Positions 40,428 to 49,602 of a stretch of 64,000 bases of DNA are shown here, one piece after another. The translations under genes and the position numbers were made by a program. The stretch is from Allobosea sp. WAO (GTDB lineage: Bacteria; Pseudomonadota; Alphaproteobacteria; Rhizobiales; Beijerinckiaceae): positions 62,001 to 126,000 of the forward strand of contig NZ_JXTJ01000018.1 in the NCBI RefSeq assembly GCF_001509835.1. Direction: 5' to 3'. Within the stretch, counting starts at the first letter, position 1. The number at the start of each line of letters is the position of its first letter. The notes under the pieces were generated by a model. It did not search any database and was not told the origin of the DNA. It saw nothing but the letters and a program-made list of their open reading frames with translations.

Positions 40428-42668
40428 TTATTGCAGCCGGACTGAGACGCTTTCGCTGGCGCCGGCGGCATCGACCACCGAAATCCGCACGAAACCTTTG
40501 CCGGGCGGCTGCCAGGCCGCCTCACGGCGCCGGACCGGACCGGTGATCGGCGCGCCGTCGACCAGCCAGGTGAAGGGCGCGACACCGCCGGCGACCTTGA
40601 GGCCGAGCTGCGGGCGGCCGCCTTCCGGGCTCGAGGCGGCAAGATCGATGCGGGCGCCCTCGGGCGGGAAGGCGAGCTTCAGCCCCGGCGTCGCCAGCGC
40701 CGCGACGGTCTTCGGCAGGTCCTGGCGCAGATGGCGCAGCGGCGGCGGCAGGGTCGCGCTGGTCGCGGCGATGACGCCGGGCGGCTGGAGGAAGGGGCGT
40801 GGATCGTGGCCGATGCGGGCGAAGGCGTCGAACAGGATCGGCGCCGCGACCGCCCGCCCGACGAGGCCCGGCACGGCGCCATTATCAGCACGACCGACCC
40901 AGACGCCGATGGTGTGCCGGCGGTCGAAGCCGACTGCCCAGGCATCGCGGTAGCCATAGGAGGTGCCGGTCTTGTAGGCGATCCGGCCGGGCGCGGCGTT
41001 GAGCGGCGGCGGTGCGCCGAGCAGCGTGTCGGCGACATAGAAGGCGGCGACCGGCTCGACGAGGCGGATCGATTGTGAGCCCTCATTGTGAGGAGCGCCG
41101 TCAGGCGCGTCTCGAAGGATGGTTCCAGAGGGCGGTGAAACATCCTTCGAGACGCCGCTTCGCGGCTCCTCAGGATGAGGGCGGGAGGACTTCACCTTCA
41201 GCGGGACGACCTCGCCGCCGCGGGCGAGGCCGACATAAAGCCGCGTCAGATCCGAGAGCGTGATGCCGAGCCCGCCGAGGCCGATGGCGAGGCCGGGAGC
41301 ACCGCTCTCCCTGGGCATGGCGATGCCGGCGCCGGCATCCTTCAAGCGCGACAGGAAGCGTTGCGGTCCGAGCGCCGAGAGCAGTTCGACCGCTGGCAGG
41401 TTGAGCGAGAGCTGCAGCGCCTTGCGGGCGCTGACCATGCCCTGGAAGCCGAGGTCGAAATTCTCGGGAACGTAGAGCCCGTAGCGGGTCGGCCGGTCCT
41501 CCAGCATGGTCTCGGGATGGGCGAGGCCATTGTCGAAGGCGAGCGCGTAGATGAAAGGCTTCAGCGCCGAGCCGGGTGAGCGTAGGGCCTGCGTCAGGTC
41601 GAGCGAACCGGCGCGCCCGGCGTCGAAATAGTCGACGCCACCGACCGAGGCGCGGATCTCGCCGGTCTCGTTGTCGGCGACGAGAATGGCGATCGAGAGC
41701 TGCGGTCCCTGGCCGATGGCGCGCTCGCGGGCGAGCTGTTCCAGGCTCGCCTGCCAGCGCGCATCGAGGCTGAGACGGTGACTGCGCTGCGCGGGCGCTT
41801 CGGCGACCACCTGCTCGGCGGTGTGGGGAGCGAGCGCCGGGAAGGGCTTTCGCGCTGCCGCGATCGGCTCGTCGCGGGCCGCCGCGACCTCGCCCGGGGT
41901 GACGAGGCCGGCGGCCTCGACCCGGGCGAGCACGCGCTCGCGGGCCTTGAACGCGGCTTCCGGAAAGCGGTCGGGCCGGCGCGTCTCCGGCGATTGCGGC
42001 AGCGCGACGAGCAGGGCCGCCTCGGCGGTCGAGAGCCGCTTCGGCTCCTTGCCGAAATAGGCGAAGCTCGCGGCGCGCACCCCTTCGAGATTGCCGCCGA
42101 AGGGGGCGAGGGTGAGGTAGAGATCGAGAACTTCAGTCTTGCTGAAGCGCCGCTCCAGTTCGAGCGCGCGCACCGCCTGCCTGAGCTTGGCCGAGAGCGA
42201 GCGTTCCTGGCGCGGTTCGAGCAGGCGCGCCACCTGCATGGTCAGCGTCGAGCCGCCGGAGACGATGCGGCCATTGCCCAGCATCTGGCCGGCGGCGCGG
42301 ATGATGCCCTGAGGGTCGACGCCGAGATGATCGTCGAAGCGCTTGTCCTCGTAGGCCTTGAGCATGGCAAGGTAGCGCGGATCGACATCTGTGGCGCCGA
42401 CCGGGAGCTTCCAGCGGCCATCGGCGGTCACGAAGGGACGCAGCAGCTTGCCCTCGCGGTCGAGCACCACGGTCGAGCGGTCGCCGGCGGCGGCGAGGTC
42501 GAGCGGCGGGAGGGCGGAGGCGTACCAGAGCAGTGCGCCGGTCGTAGTGGCTGCCAAGGCGAGGACGCCGGCTCCTGCATAGGCGAGGCGGCGCAGCCAG
42601 GCGCGCTGCCACCTTCTCCCCCAAGGGGAGAAGGAAGAGGCGTCCCGCTGGTCTCGCTCGGAGCCCAT
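40428..42668 (-). CDS. pbpC: penicillin-binding protein 1C
   Basis: A 746-residue bifunctional peptidoglycan synthase. A TM anchor lies at residues 27-48. The GT51 transglycosylase domain has AYEDKRFDDHLGVDP (Glu107) and GGSTLTMQVARLL. The transpeptidase has SALK (Ser367), SLN (421-423) and KTGTS (566-570), and a PBP1C-type C-terminal domain closes the protein. Residues about 497-529 are encoded by a 102-bp palindromic repeat inserted in frame just before the KTG strand. Residues 12-19 overlap another palindrome at the N-terminus. It starts 7 nt after the alpha-2-macroglobulin stop, the usual partner gene. Whether the inserted loop is tolerated is unknown. Confidence 0.93.
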   Translation of the reverse strand: MGSERDQRDASSFSPWGRRWQRAWLRRLAYAGAGVLALAATTTGALLWYASALPPLDLAAAGDRSTVVLDREGKLLRPFVTADGRWKLPVGATDVDPRYLAMLKAYEDKRFDDHLGVDPQGIIRAAGQMLGNGRIVSGGSTLTMQVARLLEPRQERSLSAKLRQAVRALELERRFSKTEVLDLYLTLAPFGGNLEGVRAASFAYFGKEPKRLSTAEAALLVALPQSPETRRPDRFPEAAFKARERVLARVEAAGLVTPGEVAAARDEPIAAARKPFPALAPHTAEQVVAEAPAQRSHRLSLDARWQASLEQLARERAIGQGPQLSIAILVADNETGEIRASVGGVDYFDAGRAGSLDLTQALRSPGSALKPFIYALAFDNGLAHPETMLEDRPTRYGLYVPENFDLGFQGMVSARKALQLSLNLPAVELLSALGPQRFLSRLKDAGAGIAMPRESGAPGLAIGLGGLGITLSDLTRLYVGLARGGEVVPLKVKSSRPHPEEPRSGVSKDVSPPSGTILRDAPDGAPHNEGSQSIRLVEPVAAFYVADTLLGAPPPLNAAPGRIAYKTGTSYGYRDAWAVGFDRRHTIGVWVGRADNGAVPGLVGRAVAAPILFDAFARIGHDPRPFLQPPGVIAATSATLPPPLRHLRQDLPKTVAALATPGLKLAFPPEGARIDLAASSPEGGRPQLGLKVAGGVAPFTWLVDGAPITGPVRRREAAWQPPGKGFVRISVVDAAGASESVSVRLQ
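41080..41181. repeat. family A palindromic repeat inserted inside pbpC (102 bp = 34 codons)
   Basis: Outer arms CCCTCATTGTGAGGAGC (41080-41096) and GCTCCTCAGGATGAGGG (41165-41181), and inner arms TCTCGAAGGATG (41110-41121) and its inverse (41141-41152), match the intergenic copy at 557-660. The length is an exact multiple of three and the frame used has no stop. Confidence 0.9.
42612..42634. repeat. CCTTCTCCCC/GGGGAGAAGG hairpin at the 5' end of pbpC
   Basis: A perfect 10-bp stem with a 3-nt loop, of the CTTCTCCCC-GGGGAGAAGG type scattered in Rhizobiales genomes. It lies within codons 12-19 of pbpC as annotated and about 40 nt downstream of the alpha-2-macroglobulin stop. Confidence 0.7.
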
Positions 42669-42675
42669 TTCGTCC

Positions 42676-45600
42676 CTACCTCGCCGACGAGATGTCGACG
42701 GTGCCGAACCCCGTCCGGCCGAAGCGGTCCGGGCGGTACATGTCCTCGATCACCGCCGCCGGCTGAACATAGCGGCCAGGCGAGACGGCCCGGGCGATAT
42801 AGGCGACGGTGTAGCTCAGCGGCTGGTTGCTGCTGCCGCTGCGCTCGAAGGCGGCGACATAGCGGTCGTCGCGCGCCTCGGTGTGGACGGGCGCGACCTC
42901 CTGCTTCAGCCAGTTGAGCCCCTCGACCGAGGCGCCCTCGGTCAGGTTGGCGTTCTCGATCTCGAGCCCGGCGGGGACGGGATCGACCAGCAGCAGCCGG
43001 CCATAGCGCGCCGCCGGCTCTGTGACCTTGAGCGCGACGACATAGCGCTCGTTCTGGCGCAGGCGCGCGGGATCGACCCGCTCGCCCTTCATGGTGAAGA
43101 GCGTGCGTTCCAGCGCAAAACCCTGGTTCAGGGCCGGCTCCGGCGTGGTCGGGATGCCGGAGACGGTGAGGACCGCATTGGCCGAGGCGGTGCCGGGATT
43201 GCCGATCACCAGCGGCTTGCCCTCCAGCGCGCCGGCCGGAACCGTGCGGTAGAAGGCGCCCTTGCGCTCGGCGCCGTCGACGGTCAGCGCCATGCCCTCC
43301 GCCTCCTTCGCCATCGCGGCGGCGGCCATCGCCATCCACATGTTCTCCTGCGTCGAGGTGTAGCGCGCGCTCTGGCGGGCGCTCTGCACGACATCGGCGG
43401 CGCGGTTCAGCTCGGCCCGGTCGCCATTGCTCTCGGCGATCAGGGCGAGCAGCGCCGCTCCGTCGCGCAGGCGTGAGCCGTAATCGGCACGCGAAAGCCC
43501 GTCATCGCTGGTCTGCTGCAGGCGGCCGAGCGCGCTGGCGAAGGCGGCGGCGCCACGGGTGCGGTCGCCGAGCAGGGCGAGCGCCGCCCCGATCTGGCCA
43601 CGAGCCAGCGGCGAGGCGAAATCGGCGAGCTTGTTATCGGCGAGATAGCGCAGATCGCCCATCACCGGCCGCCCGTTCCGGGCGAGCACATAGAGCGCAT
43701 AAGCGATGCCGGCCGCCTCCTCCTTGTTGATCTCGCTGGTGTTGACGACCTGGTTGCGCAGACGGTCGAGCGCCAGATTGAAGGCGATCTGCGGCACCGC
43801 GAACTGGCGCTCGCGGGCGCGGGTCAGGAAGTCGGTGACGAAGGCGTCGAGCCAGAGATCCTCGCCGCCGATGCTCCAGAGGCCGAAGGAGCCGTTGCCG
43901 CCCTGGCGGGCGAGCACGCGCTCGATCCCGGCGCTGACGCGCTCGTCGGCATTGCCGTCGAGGGCGAGCTGCTCCATCGAGGCGAGCCGGTTGACGACGA
44001 GCAGCGGCAGCGCCCGGCTGATCGTCTGCTCGGTGCAGCCATAAGGGTAGCGGTCGAGCGCTTTGAGAATCGCCGAGACGTCGAGCGCCGCGACCGGCGA
44101 GACCGAGACCGAGACGGCGCCGGAATCGGGCACGAGATCGGCCAGGAGGTCGGAGGATACCGTGAGCGAGCCGCCGCCGGGGATCGGGCGGACGATCCGC
44201 CGCGCGATCGTCTGCGTCGAGGGCTGCACGCGCACGGCGAGATTCTGCACCGTGCCGATACCGTTCGGCCCGGTGACCCGGACGTCGAAACTCGCCCGGC
44301 CGAGCCCGGCCGCGGTGACCGGGATGGTCAGCGAGCTCTTGGCGCCGGCGGCGAGCGTCATGTTGCGGCGGGTCGCGTCGGCGGCGACGACGACCGGGCC
44401 CTTGACGTCGAGATCGACGAGATAGGAACCGGCCGGGCCCTCGACATTGTCGATCTGCAGGTGGAAGCGAGACTGGTCGCCGAGCGCCAGGAAGCGCGGC
44501 AGCGTCGCCTGCGCCACGATCTGGTCGCGGACGAAGACGTCGGCGCTGGCCTGGCCGGTCTTCCCGGCCGACCAGGCGACGGCCATGACGCGGACCGAGC
44601 CATTGAAGGCCGGCATCTCGAAATCGACCTTGGCCGTGCCGTCCGGCCCGAGCTTGACCACGCCGGAATAGCGCGCCAGCGGCTCCTGGGTCGGTGCCTC
44701 GCCATTGAGCTGCGGGGCGGCATCGCCGCCGGAGCGGATCGCGCCGCGCGCGCCCTGCATGCCGTCGATCAGATAGCCGTAGAGATCGCGCAGTTCATGA
44801 CCGAGCTGGCGCTGGCCGAAAAAGAACCTGCTCGGGTCGGGGCTTTCGAAGCGGGTCAGGTTGAGGATGCCGATATCGACGGCCGCGACCGTGATGAAGG
44901 CCTCTTCTCCAGGCTTGGCTCCGGTCACCTTGACCGGCAGCGACAGGGTCGAGAGCGGCCGCACCAGATTGGGAGCGCCAAGATCGATGGCGAGATTGCG
45001 CTCCGCCTTGCCGACGCTGAACCAGGCGAGGCCGATGGCGCGGCCGGGCATGCGCTGCGCGGCGGTGTCCATCGGGCGATGGGCGAGCGCGACGAGATAG
45101 GCGCTGGCGCCCCAGGCCGCCTTGGCCGGCAGGTTGATCGTGGTGCCGGAGGGCGAGACGTCGACGGTGCGGATCTCGTTGATGCCGTCGCCGAGCACGG
45201 CGAGCGTCGCCTTGCCGGTGAAGCGAGCGGTCAGGCGGATTTGCATACTCTCGCCATCGGCATAGGCGGCCTTGTCGAGCGCGACGTCGAGCACGTCGGG
45301 GGTGTCGGCGGTCTTGTCGGTCTCGTAGCCGACGCTGAAGGAGACGCTGGTCTCGTTGGCATCGGCGCCGTCGGCGCTGACATCGAGCCGGTAGTTACCC
45401 CACTCGACCGGGGCCGAGATGCGCGCGGCGGAAGCTTCGGTCACAGCAATCTCGCCATCCGAGACGCGGCGCGTCGACTTCACGCCCTCATAGTTCCAGC
45501 GGCCGTCCTGGTAGAACCACTGATAGTTGCGGGTGACCTTGGAGAGCGTCCACTTGACGCCCTGCCGGCCGATCCGGCGGCCGTCGCCATTGGCCATGAT

Positions 45601-47916
45601 CACGTCGAAATTAGCGGTCTGGCCATTGCCGAGCTCGCCGTCCTTGAACGCCTTACGCACGCCGATGGCGGCGCCCTTGGGCACGATCGGCAGCGTCACC
45701 GAACGGGCGATGGCGCGCCCGCCGGGCTCGCCGACGCGCACCGTCAGCTCGACTTCGAGCGGCCGATTGGCCTCGGGCTCGGCGACCGGATTGACCGCGG
45801 TGACCTTGCCATTGGCGTCGGTCTTGGCCGTGTCCTCGAACTCCGACTGCTGCGGCTCGAAGGCCTCGTCGGTGAGGCCGACCTCGTAGCCGGCGAAGCC
45901 GGGGATCGCGCTCTGGCTCGCCGCGCGCACGGTCATCGAGCCGGTCACGTCGAGATCGGAGCCGGGCGCGCCGTAGAGATAGCGGGCGGTGACGTCGATC
46001 TCGGCCGGCTCGCCGGCCTGCAGCACCTGCTTCTTCGGCGCGAGCGTCAGCTCCAGCCGCTCCGGGACATAGTCCTCGACGAGGAAGGAGACCTCGCCGA
46101 TGGCGGCGCCCTTGGGGTCGGAATAGGCCTGGACCCGCCAGGTGCCGGTCTGTGCGCCGGAGATCAGCGGAATCGAATGAGCTCGTCCACCGGCGCCCTG
46201 ATCCTCGACCTGGCGGCGCCGGTACTCGACGCCGTCCGGCCGCTTGACCACCAGGGTCAACGGCAGGCCGGTGACGGCGGCGCCCTTGGCGTCGCGCAGC
46301 AGCGAGGTCAGGTAGACAGTCTCGCCGGAGCGATAGACGCCGCGCTCGGTGTAGAGGAAGGCATCGAGGCCGACCGGCGCGACGCGGCCCTTGACGCCGC
46401 GGTCGGAGAGATCGAACGCGGTCTGTTTGAGGTCGAGGAAGCCGTAATCCTCGGCCAGCGTCGCGGTGACGAGGCCGGGCGCATTGCCGCCCTGGCCTTT
46501 GGCGAGGCCGGCATCGAAGCGGGCATAACCGTTGCGGTCGGAGCGGATCGTCGCCAGCACCTCGTTGTTGCGGGCGACGAGGCGCAGTTCGGCATTGGCG
46601 ACGGGCGAGGCGTCGGCGAGCGAGCGCACCAGGACATGCACGCCATCGGGGCCGGAGAACGAGGTCAGGCCGAGATCGGAGACGACGAACCACTGCGTCG
46701 CGCGGGTCGAGCCGTCATAATCATAGTCGCCATCCGAGCTGCTGGCTGCCGTGGTGCCGCTCGGCCGGGCGAACATCACATAGACGCCGGGCTGGAGTTG
46801 CCCGACGGCCTCCAGCGCCGGAAAGGCGGTGGTGACGTCCTTGTTGAGCTCGGACTTCACGTCCATCTGGCCGGCCCAGACCCTGGAGCCCTTGTCGGCG
46901 GCGATCTGCCCGGCGCTGTAGCTGCCGAGCTGGCTGAGGAAGTCCTCGGAATGGACCGAGTTGATCAGGTTGCGGTCGCCGATGCGCATCACCTCGAGAT
47001 CGAGCTTGTCGGCATTGACCGAGACGACCGGGACGCCCTGCTGGCCGGTGCGCGGCAGCACATAGTTCTTGCCGGTGAAGCGCACGGAGGGGGCTCGGTC
47101 GCGGACATAGACCTCGTAATCGGCGGATTTCAGCAGCTTTTCGTCGGGCAGGGCCGAGGGCACGCCCTGGCGGATAACGAAGCCATAGCGCTCGCCATGG
47201 CGCAAACCGTCGACGCAGAGCTGGCGCTCCTCGGCGCTGACCGCGAAATCGCCCTTGCCGGTGATCGCCACGTAAGGCGCGAAGTCGACGCGGCCGCGCG
47301 CCAGCGGTTCCGAGAATTCGAAGCAGGCGCGCGGGCTCGCGGCATCCGAATCGGTCTTGTTGCCGGTCAGGCGGAAGCCGCGCTGGGCGCGCAGGGCCTC
47401 ATAGTCGCTGCGCAGCGCGGCATTGTCGGCGATGTCGAGGCTGAGGCGGTAGCTGGTCAGGGCCGGGCGCCAGAGCTCGTTCTTCTCGAAGACGCGGGCG
47501 AGGACGCCGAGCGAGGTCGCCTCGTCGGCGCGCGCGCTCGAGCGCTGATAGGCGAGATAGGCGGCGCTGATGGCGCGCTCACGCAGTTCGTAGCGCTCGC
47601 GATAATCGCGCGGCTCGATGCCGATCGCGGCCTGCGCCATCAGGCGCCAGCCGGCGGGGTTGGCCGGCTCGGCCATGGCTGCGGCATTGGCGAGCGGCAG
47701 GGCGGCGCGGGCATCGCCGCGGGCGAGGGCGGCGTTGCCGTCACGCAGCAGGGTCGTGAAGGGCCGCTGGCTGGCTCCGACCTCGCGCTTCAGGCGCTCC
47801 TCCAGCCGCTGCCCGTCGCTGGCGAGATCGGGCCTGACATAGGCCTTCTGGGCGAAGGCCGGCGCCGCCGCGACGGTTAGACCGAGGATGAGGGCGAGAC
47901 GGGCGAGGAGGGACAT
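42676..47916 (-). CDS. bacterial alpha-2-macroglobulin with thioester (YfhM type)
   Basis: A 1,746-residue periplasmic protease trap. Residues 1-22 form a Sec signal peptide (AAAPAFA-Q) with no lipobox, so unlike E. coli YfhM it is not predicted to be a lipoprotein. MG-type beta domains fill the first 1,200 residues (for example YRSGETVYLTSLLRD and FLVEDYVPERLELTL). The thioester motif C1294-T-E-Q lies in DRYPYGCTEQTISRALP, followed by the alpha-helical TED. It is the first gene of a unit with pbpC 7 nt downstream. Together they are thought to protect and repair peptidoglycan after breach by host or rival proteases. Confidence 0.94.
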   Translation of the reverse strand: MSLLARLALILGLTVAAAPAFAQKAYVRPDLASDGQRLEERLKREVGASQRPFTTLLRDGNAALARGDARAALPLANAAAMAEPANPAGWRLMAQAAIGIEPRDYRERYELRERAISAAYLAYQRSSARADEATSLGVLARVFEKNELWRPALTSYRLSLDIADNAALRSDYEALRAQRGFRLTGNKTDSDAASPRACFEFSEPLARGRVDFAPYVAITGKGDFAVSAEERQLCVDGLRHGERYGFVIRQGVPSALPDEKLLKSADYEVYVRDRAPSVRFTGKNYVLPRTGQQGVPVVSVNADKLDLEVMRIGDRNLINSVHSEDFLSQLGSYSAGQIAADKGSRVWAGQMDVKSELNKDVTTAFPALEAVGQLQPGVYVMFARPSGTTAASSSDGDYDYDGSTRATQWFVVSDLGLTSFSGPDGVHVLVRSLADASPVANAELRLVARNNEVLATIRSDRNGYARFDAGLAKGQGGNAPGLVTATLAEDYGFLDLKQTAFDLSDRGVKGRVAPVGLDAFLYTERGVYRSGETVYLTSLLRDAKGAAVTGLPLTLVVKRPDGVEYRRRQVEDQGAGGRAHSIPLISGAQTGTWRVQAYSDPKGAAIGEVSFLVEDYVPERLELTLAPKKQVLQAGEPAEIDVTARYLYGAPGSDLDVTGSMTVRAASQSAIPGFAGYEVGLTDEAFEPQQSEFEDTAKTDANGKVTAVNPVAEPEANRPLEVELTVRVGEPGGRAIARSVTLPIVPKGAAIGVRKAFKDGELGNGQTANFDVIMANGDGRRIGRQGVKWTLSKVTRNYQWFYQDGRWNYEGVKSTRRVSDGEIAVTEASAARISAPVEWGNYRLDVSADGADANETSVSFSVGYETDKTADTPDVLDVALDKAAYADGESMQIRLTARFTGKATLAVLGDGINEIRTVDVSPSGTTINLPAKAAWGASAYLVALAHRPMDTAAQRMPGRAIGLAWFSVGKAERNLAIDLGAPNLVRPLSTLSLPVKVTGAKPGEEAFITVAAVDIGILNLTRFESPDPSRFFFGQRQLGHELRDLYGYLIDGMQGARGAIRSGGDAAPQLNGEAPTQEPLARYSGVVKLGPDGTAKVDFEMPAFNGSVRVMAVAWSAGKTGQASADVFVRDQIVAQATLPRFLALGDQSRFHLQIDNVEGPAGSYLVDLDVKGPVVVAADATRRNMTLAAGAKSSLTIPVTAAGLGRASFDVRVTGPNGIGTVQNLAVRVQPSTQTIARRIVRPIPGGGSLTVSSDLLADLVPDSGAVSVSVSPVAALDVSAILKALDRYPYGCTEQTISRALPLLVVNRLASMEQLALDGNADERVSAGIERVLARQGGNGSFGLWSIGGEDLWLDAFVTDFLTRARERQFAVPQIAFNLALDRLRNQVVNTSEINKEEAAGIAYALYVLARNGRPVMGDLRYLADNKLADFASPLARGQIGAALALLGDRTRGAAAFASALGRLQQTSDDGLSRADYGSRLRDGAALLALIAESNGDRAELNRAADVVQSARQSARYTSTQENMWMAMAAAAMAKEAEGMALTVDGAERKGAFYRTVPAGALEGKPLVIGNPGTASANAVLTVSGIPTTPEPALNQGFALERTLFTMKGERVDPARLRQNERYVVALKVTEPAARYGRLLLVDPVPAGLEIENANLTEGASVEGLNWLKQEVAPVHTEARDDRYVAAFERSGSSNQPLSYTVAYIARAVSPGRYVQPAAVIEDMYRPDRFGRTGFGTVDISSAR

Positions 47917-48209
47917 GACTCGGTCTCCGGGAAGGCGGCAGGCGGCACGAGGATAGCCGCAACAGGCGTCGACGCGATGACGTAACGTCGCGCCGTGGCC
48001 GAAACGAGGCTATCACCGGGCCCGGCCAGTGCAACTCGCAAGGCCGGGCCAACCGGTGCGTTTGGCGAGGTCTGAGCGGTTTTCGCCGGGCGGTTCGTCA
48101 AATCGTCCGTCAACCCCGCCCTGCGCCTCGCCCCCCTTGCCTCAACGGCAAGGCTCGCGCTGAATAGCCGGCCAGCAGCACGGCCTGCATGCCTGAACGG
48201 GAGGTCGCC
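47917..48209. other. intergenic region between divergent alpha-2-macroglobulin and protease-like genes
   Basis: A gap of about 290 bp that must carry two divergent promoters. I find no clear -35/-10 pair, repeat family member or RNA gene. Direct GC-rich runs only. Confidence 0.3.
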
Positions 48210-49598
48210 TTGATCAGTTTCCGGTCGATTCCCGGCCTCGTCGCAGCCCTGCTGCTCTGCCAGGGGGCGGCGTTGGCGCAGCCGCGCCCTGCCGACCCGC
48301 GACTGGAAGCCGCGACGCGCGTCTTCGAGGGATTGTCGGAGGCCGAACGCAAGGCGATCCAGGCCGATCTGATCTGGACCGGGCATCTGAACAGCGCCGC
48401 AACCGGCAATTTCGGGCCGCTGACATTCCGCGCCGTCAACAGCTTCAAGGCCGGGCGTGGCCAGCCGGACGGCCAATTGAGCCCGGCGGAACGACAGGAA
48501 CTGGTGCGGCTGGCCCGGACCGCGCGTGAGGCCGCAGGGTTCACGGTGGTCACGGACGAGCGCACCGGCGTGCGCATCGGCATCCCGCAGAGGTTGTTGC
48601 CGAAGCGTGAGGCCTTGCCGAATGGTGGCAGCCGCTGGCAGAGCGCCGATGGCAAGATCACGCTCGATGTCAGTGCCGGGCCGGCGAGCGAGCCGCTGGG
48701 GGCGCTGTTCGAGCGGCAGATCGCGGTCAATCCCAACATCCAGCGCCGCGTCACCTACAAGCTGCTGCAGCCGAACTTCTTCGTGGTCGCGGGCGAGACG
48801 CCGGGCGGCAAGTTCTTCCGTCGGCAGGCGAGCGGCCCCGGCGGCCTGCGCGGCTTCTCGGTCGGCTACGACAAGGCGGTTTCGGCAACCTTCGACAAGG
48901 TCGTGACAGCGATCGCCGACAGCTTCGAACCGTTCCCGACCGGGCCGGCGCCGGCGGCGCCCTCGGCCGGAGCCGCGGTTGCTGCCGCGGCCACTGCGAT
49001 CGTGCCGCCTGTCGCAGCCGCGACCGAGCGCCTCGGCGTGGGACTTCTCGTCGGCCGCGAGCTGGTGCTGGCGGCGCAGGTCTCGGTCGACGGCTGCAAG
49101 GCGCTGAAGGTCGGAGGGCGCCCCGCGAAGCTGCGGCTGCAGGACCAGGCGAGCAGGCTCGCGCTGCTCGACGTGCCCGGCCTTGCGGCACAGCCGGGCC
49201 CGGGCCTGCGCGAGGCGGCGCCGATAGCTGGCGAGGCGGCAGTGGTGCTTGGCTTCGACGGCAATGGCGCGGCGCGCAGCGCGGTCGCGCTCGCCGGGGA
49301 GTTCAGGGCCGGCGCCGTCTTCGCGCCGTTGCAGCCCGGCGGCGCGGGCAGCCCGGTCTTCGACCGGCAGGGCCGGCTTGCGGGGGTGATCACCGCCAAC
49401 GCGTCGGAGAAAACGCTGGTCGCGGGGGTCGCGCCGCAGGGCAGCTATGCGATGGCCGGGGTGGGCGCATTGCAGACGGTCCTGGCCAAGGCCGAGGCGA
49501 AGCTTCCGGCTGCGGGCGCCGAGAATGTCGACCGCAGCACCGGCGCCATCGTCGAGGCCTCCGGAAAGGCCGTGCTGCCCGTCTCCTGCGTCTTGTAA
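48210..49598 (+). CDS. secreted protein with degenerate trypsin-like domain
   Basis: About 462 residues. An N-terminal signal peptide ends GAALAQP, then comes a peptidoglycan-binding-like helical segment (LSEAERKAIQADLIWTGHLNSAATGNFGPLTFRAVNSF), a beta-rich middle and an Ala/Pro linker. The C-terminal region resembles a chymotrypsin-fold domain (LGVGLLVGRELVLAAQVSVDGC, AVVLGFDGNG, LQPGGAGSPVFDRQGRLAGVI). In the serine block GxSGSP the nucleophile position reads Ala (GGAGSP), so proteolysis is doubtful. A GGGAGG Shine-Dalgarno 5 nt before the TTG at 48210 decides the start; an ATG at 48189 lacks one. It is divergent from the macroglobulin gene. Confidence 0.7.
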   Translation: MISFRSIPGLVAALLLCQGAALAQPRPADPRLEAATRVFEGLSEAERKAIQADLIWTGHLNSAATGNFGPLTFRAVNSFKAGRGQPDGQLSPAERQELVRLARTAREAAGFTVVTDERTGVRIGIPQRLLPKREALPNGGSRWQSADGKITLDVSAGPASEPLGALFERQIAVNPNIQRRVTYKLLQPNFFVVAGETPGGKFFRRQASGPGGLRGFSVGYDKAVSATFDKVVTAIADSFEPFPTGPAPAAPSAGAAVAAAATAIVPPVAAATERLGVGLLVGRELVLAAQVSVDGCKALKVGGRPAKLRLQDQASRLALLDVPGLAAQPGPGLREAAPIAGEAAVVLGFDGNGAARSAVALAGEFRAGAVFAPLQPGGAGSPVFDRQGRLAGVITANASEKTLVAGVAPQGSYAMAGVGALQTVLAKAEAKLPAAGAENVDRSTGAIVEASGKAVLPVSCVL

Positions 49599-49602
49599 AA
49601 TT

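Noticed and set aside
44461..47880. Long plus-strand open frame of 1,139 codons opposite the macroglobulin gene
   Set aside because: It is antisense to a full-length gene with motifs and signal peptide. Its translation is Asp/Gly/Arg/Leu-rich without domains, typical of the complementary frame in high-GC DNA.
48189..48209. ATG at 48189 as start of the protease-like protein
   Set aside because: No Shine-Dalgarno precedes it, while GGGAGG lies 5 nt before the in-frame TTG at 48210; it remains possible.
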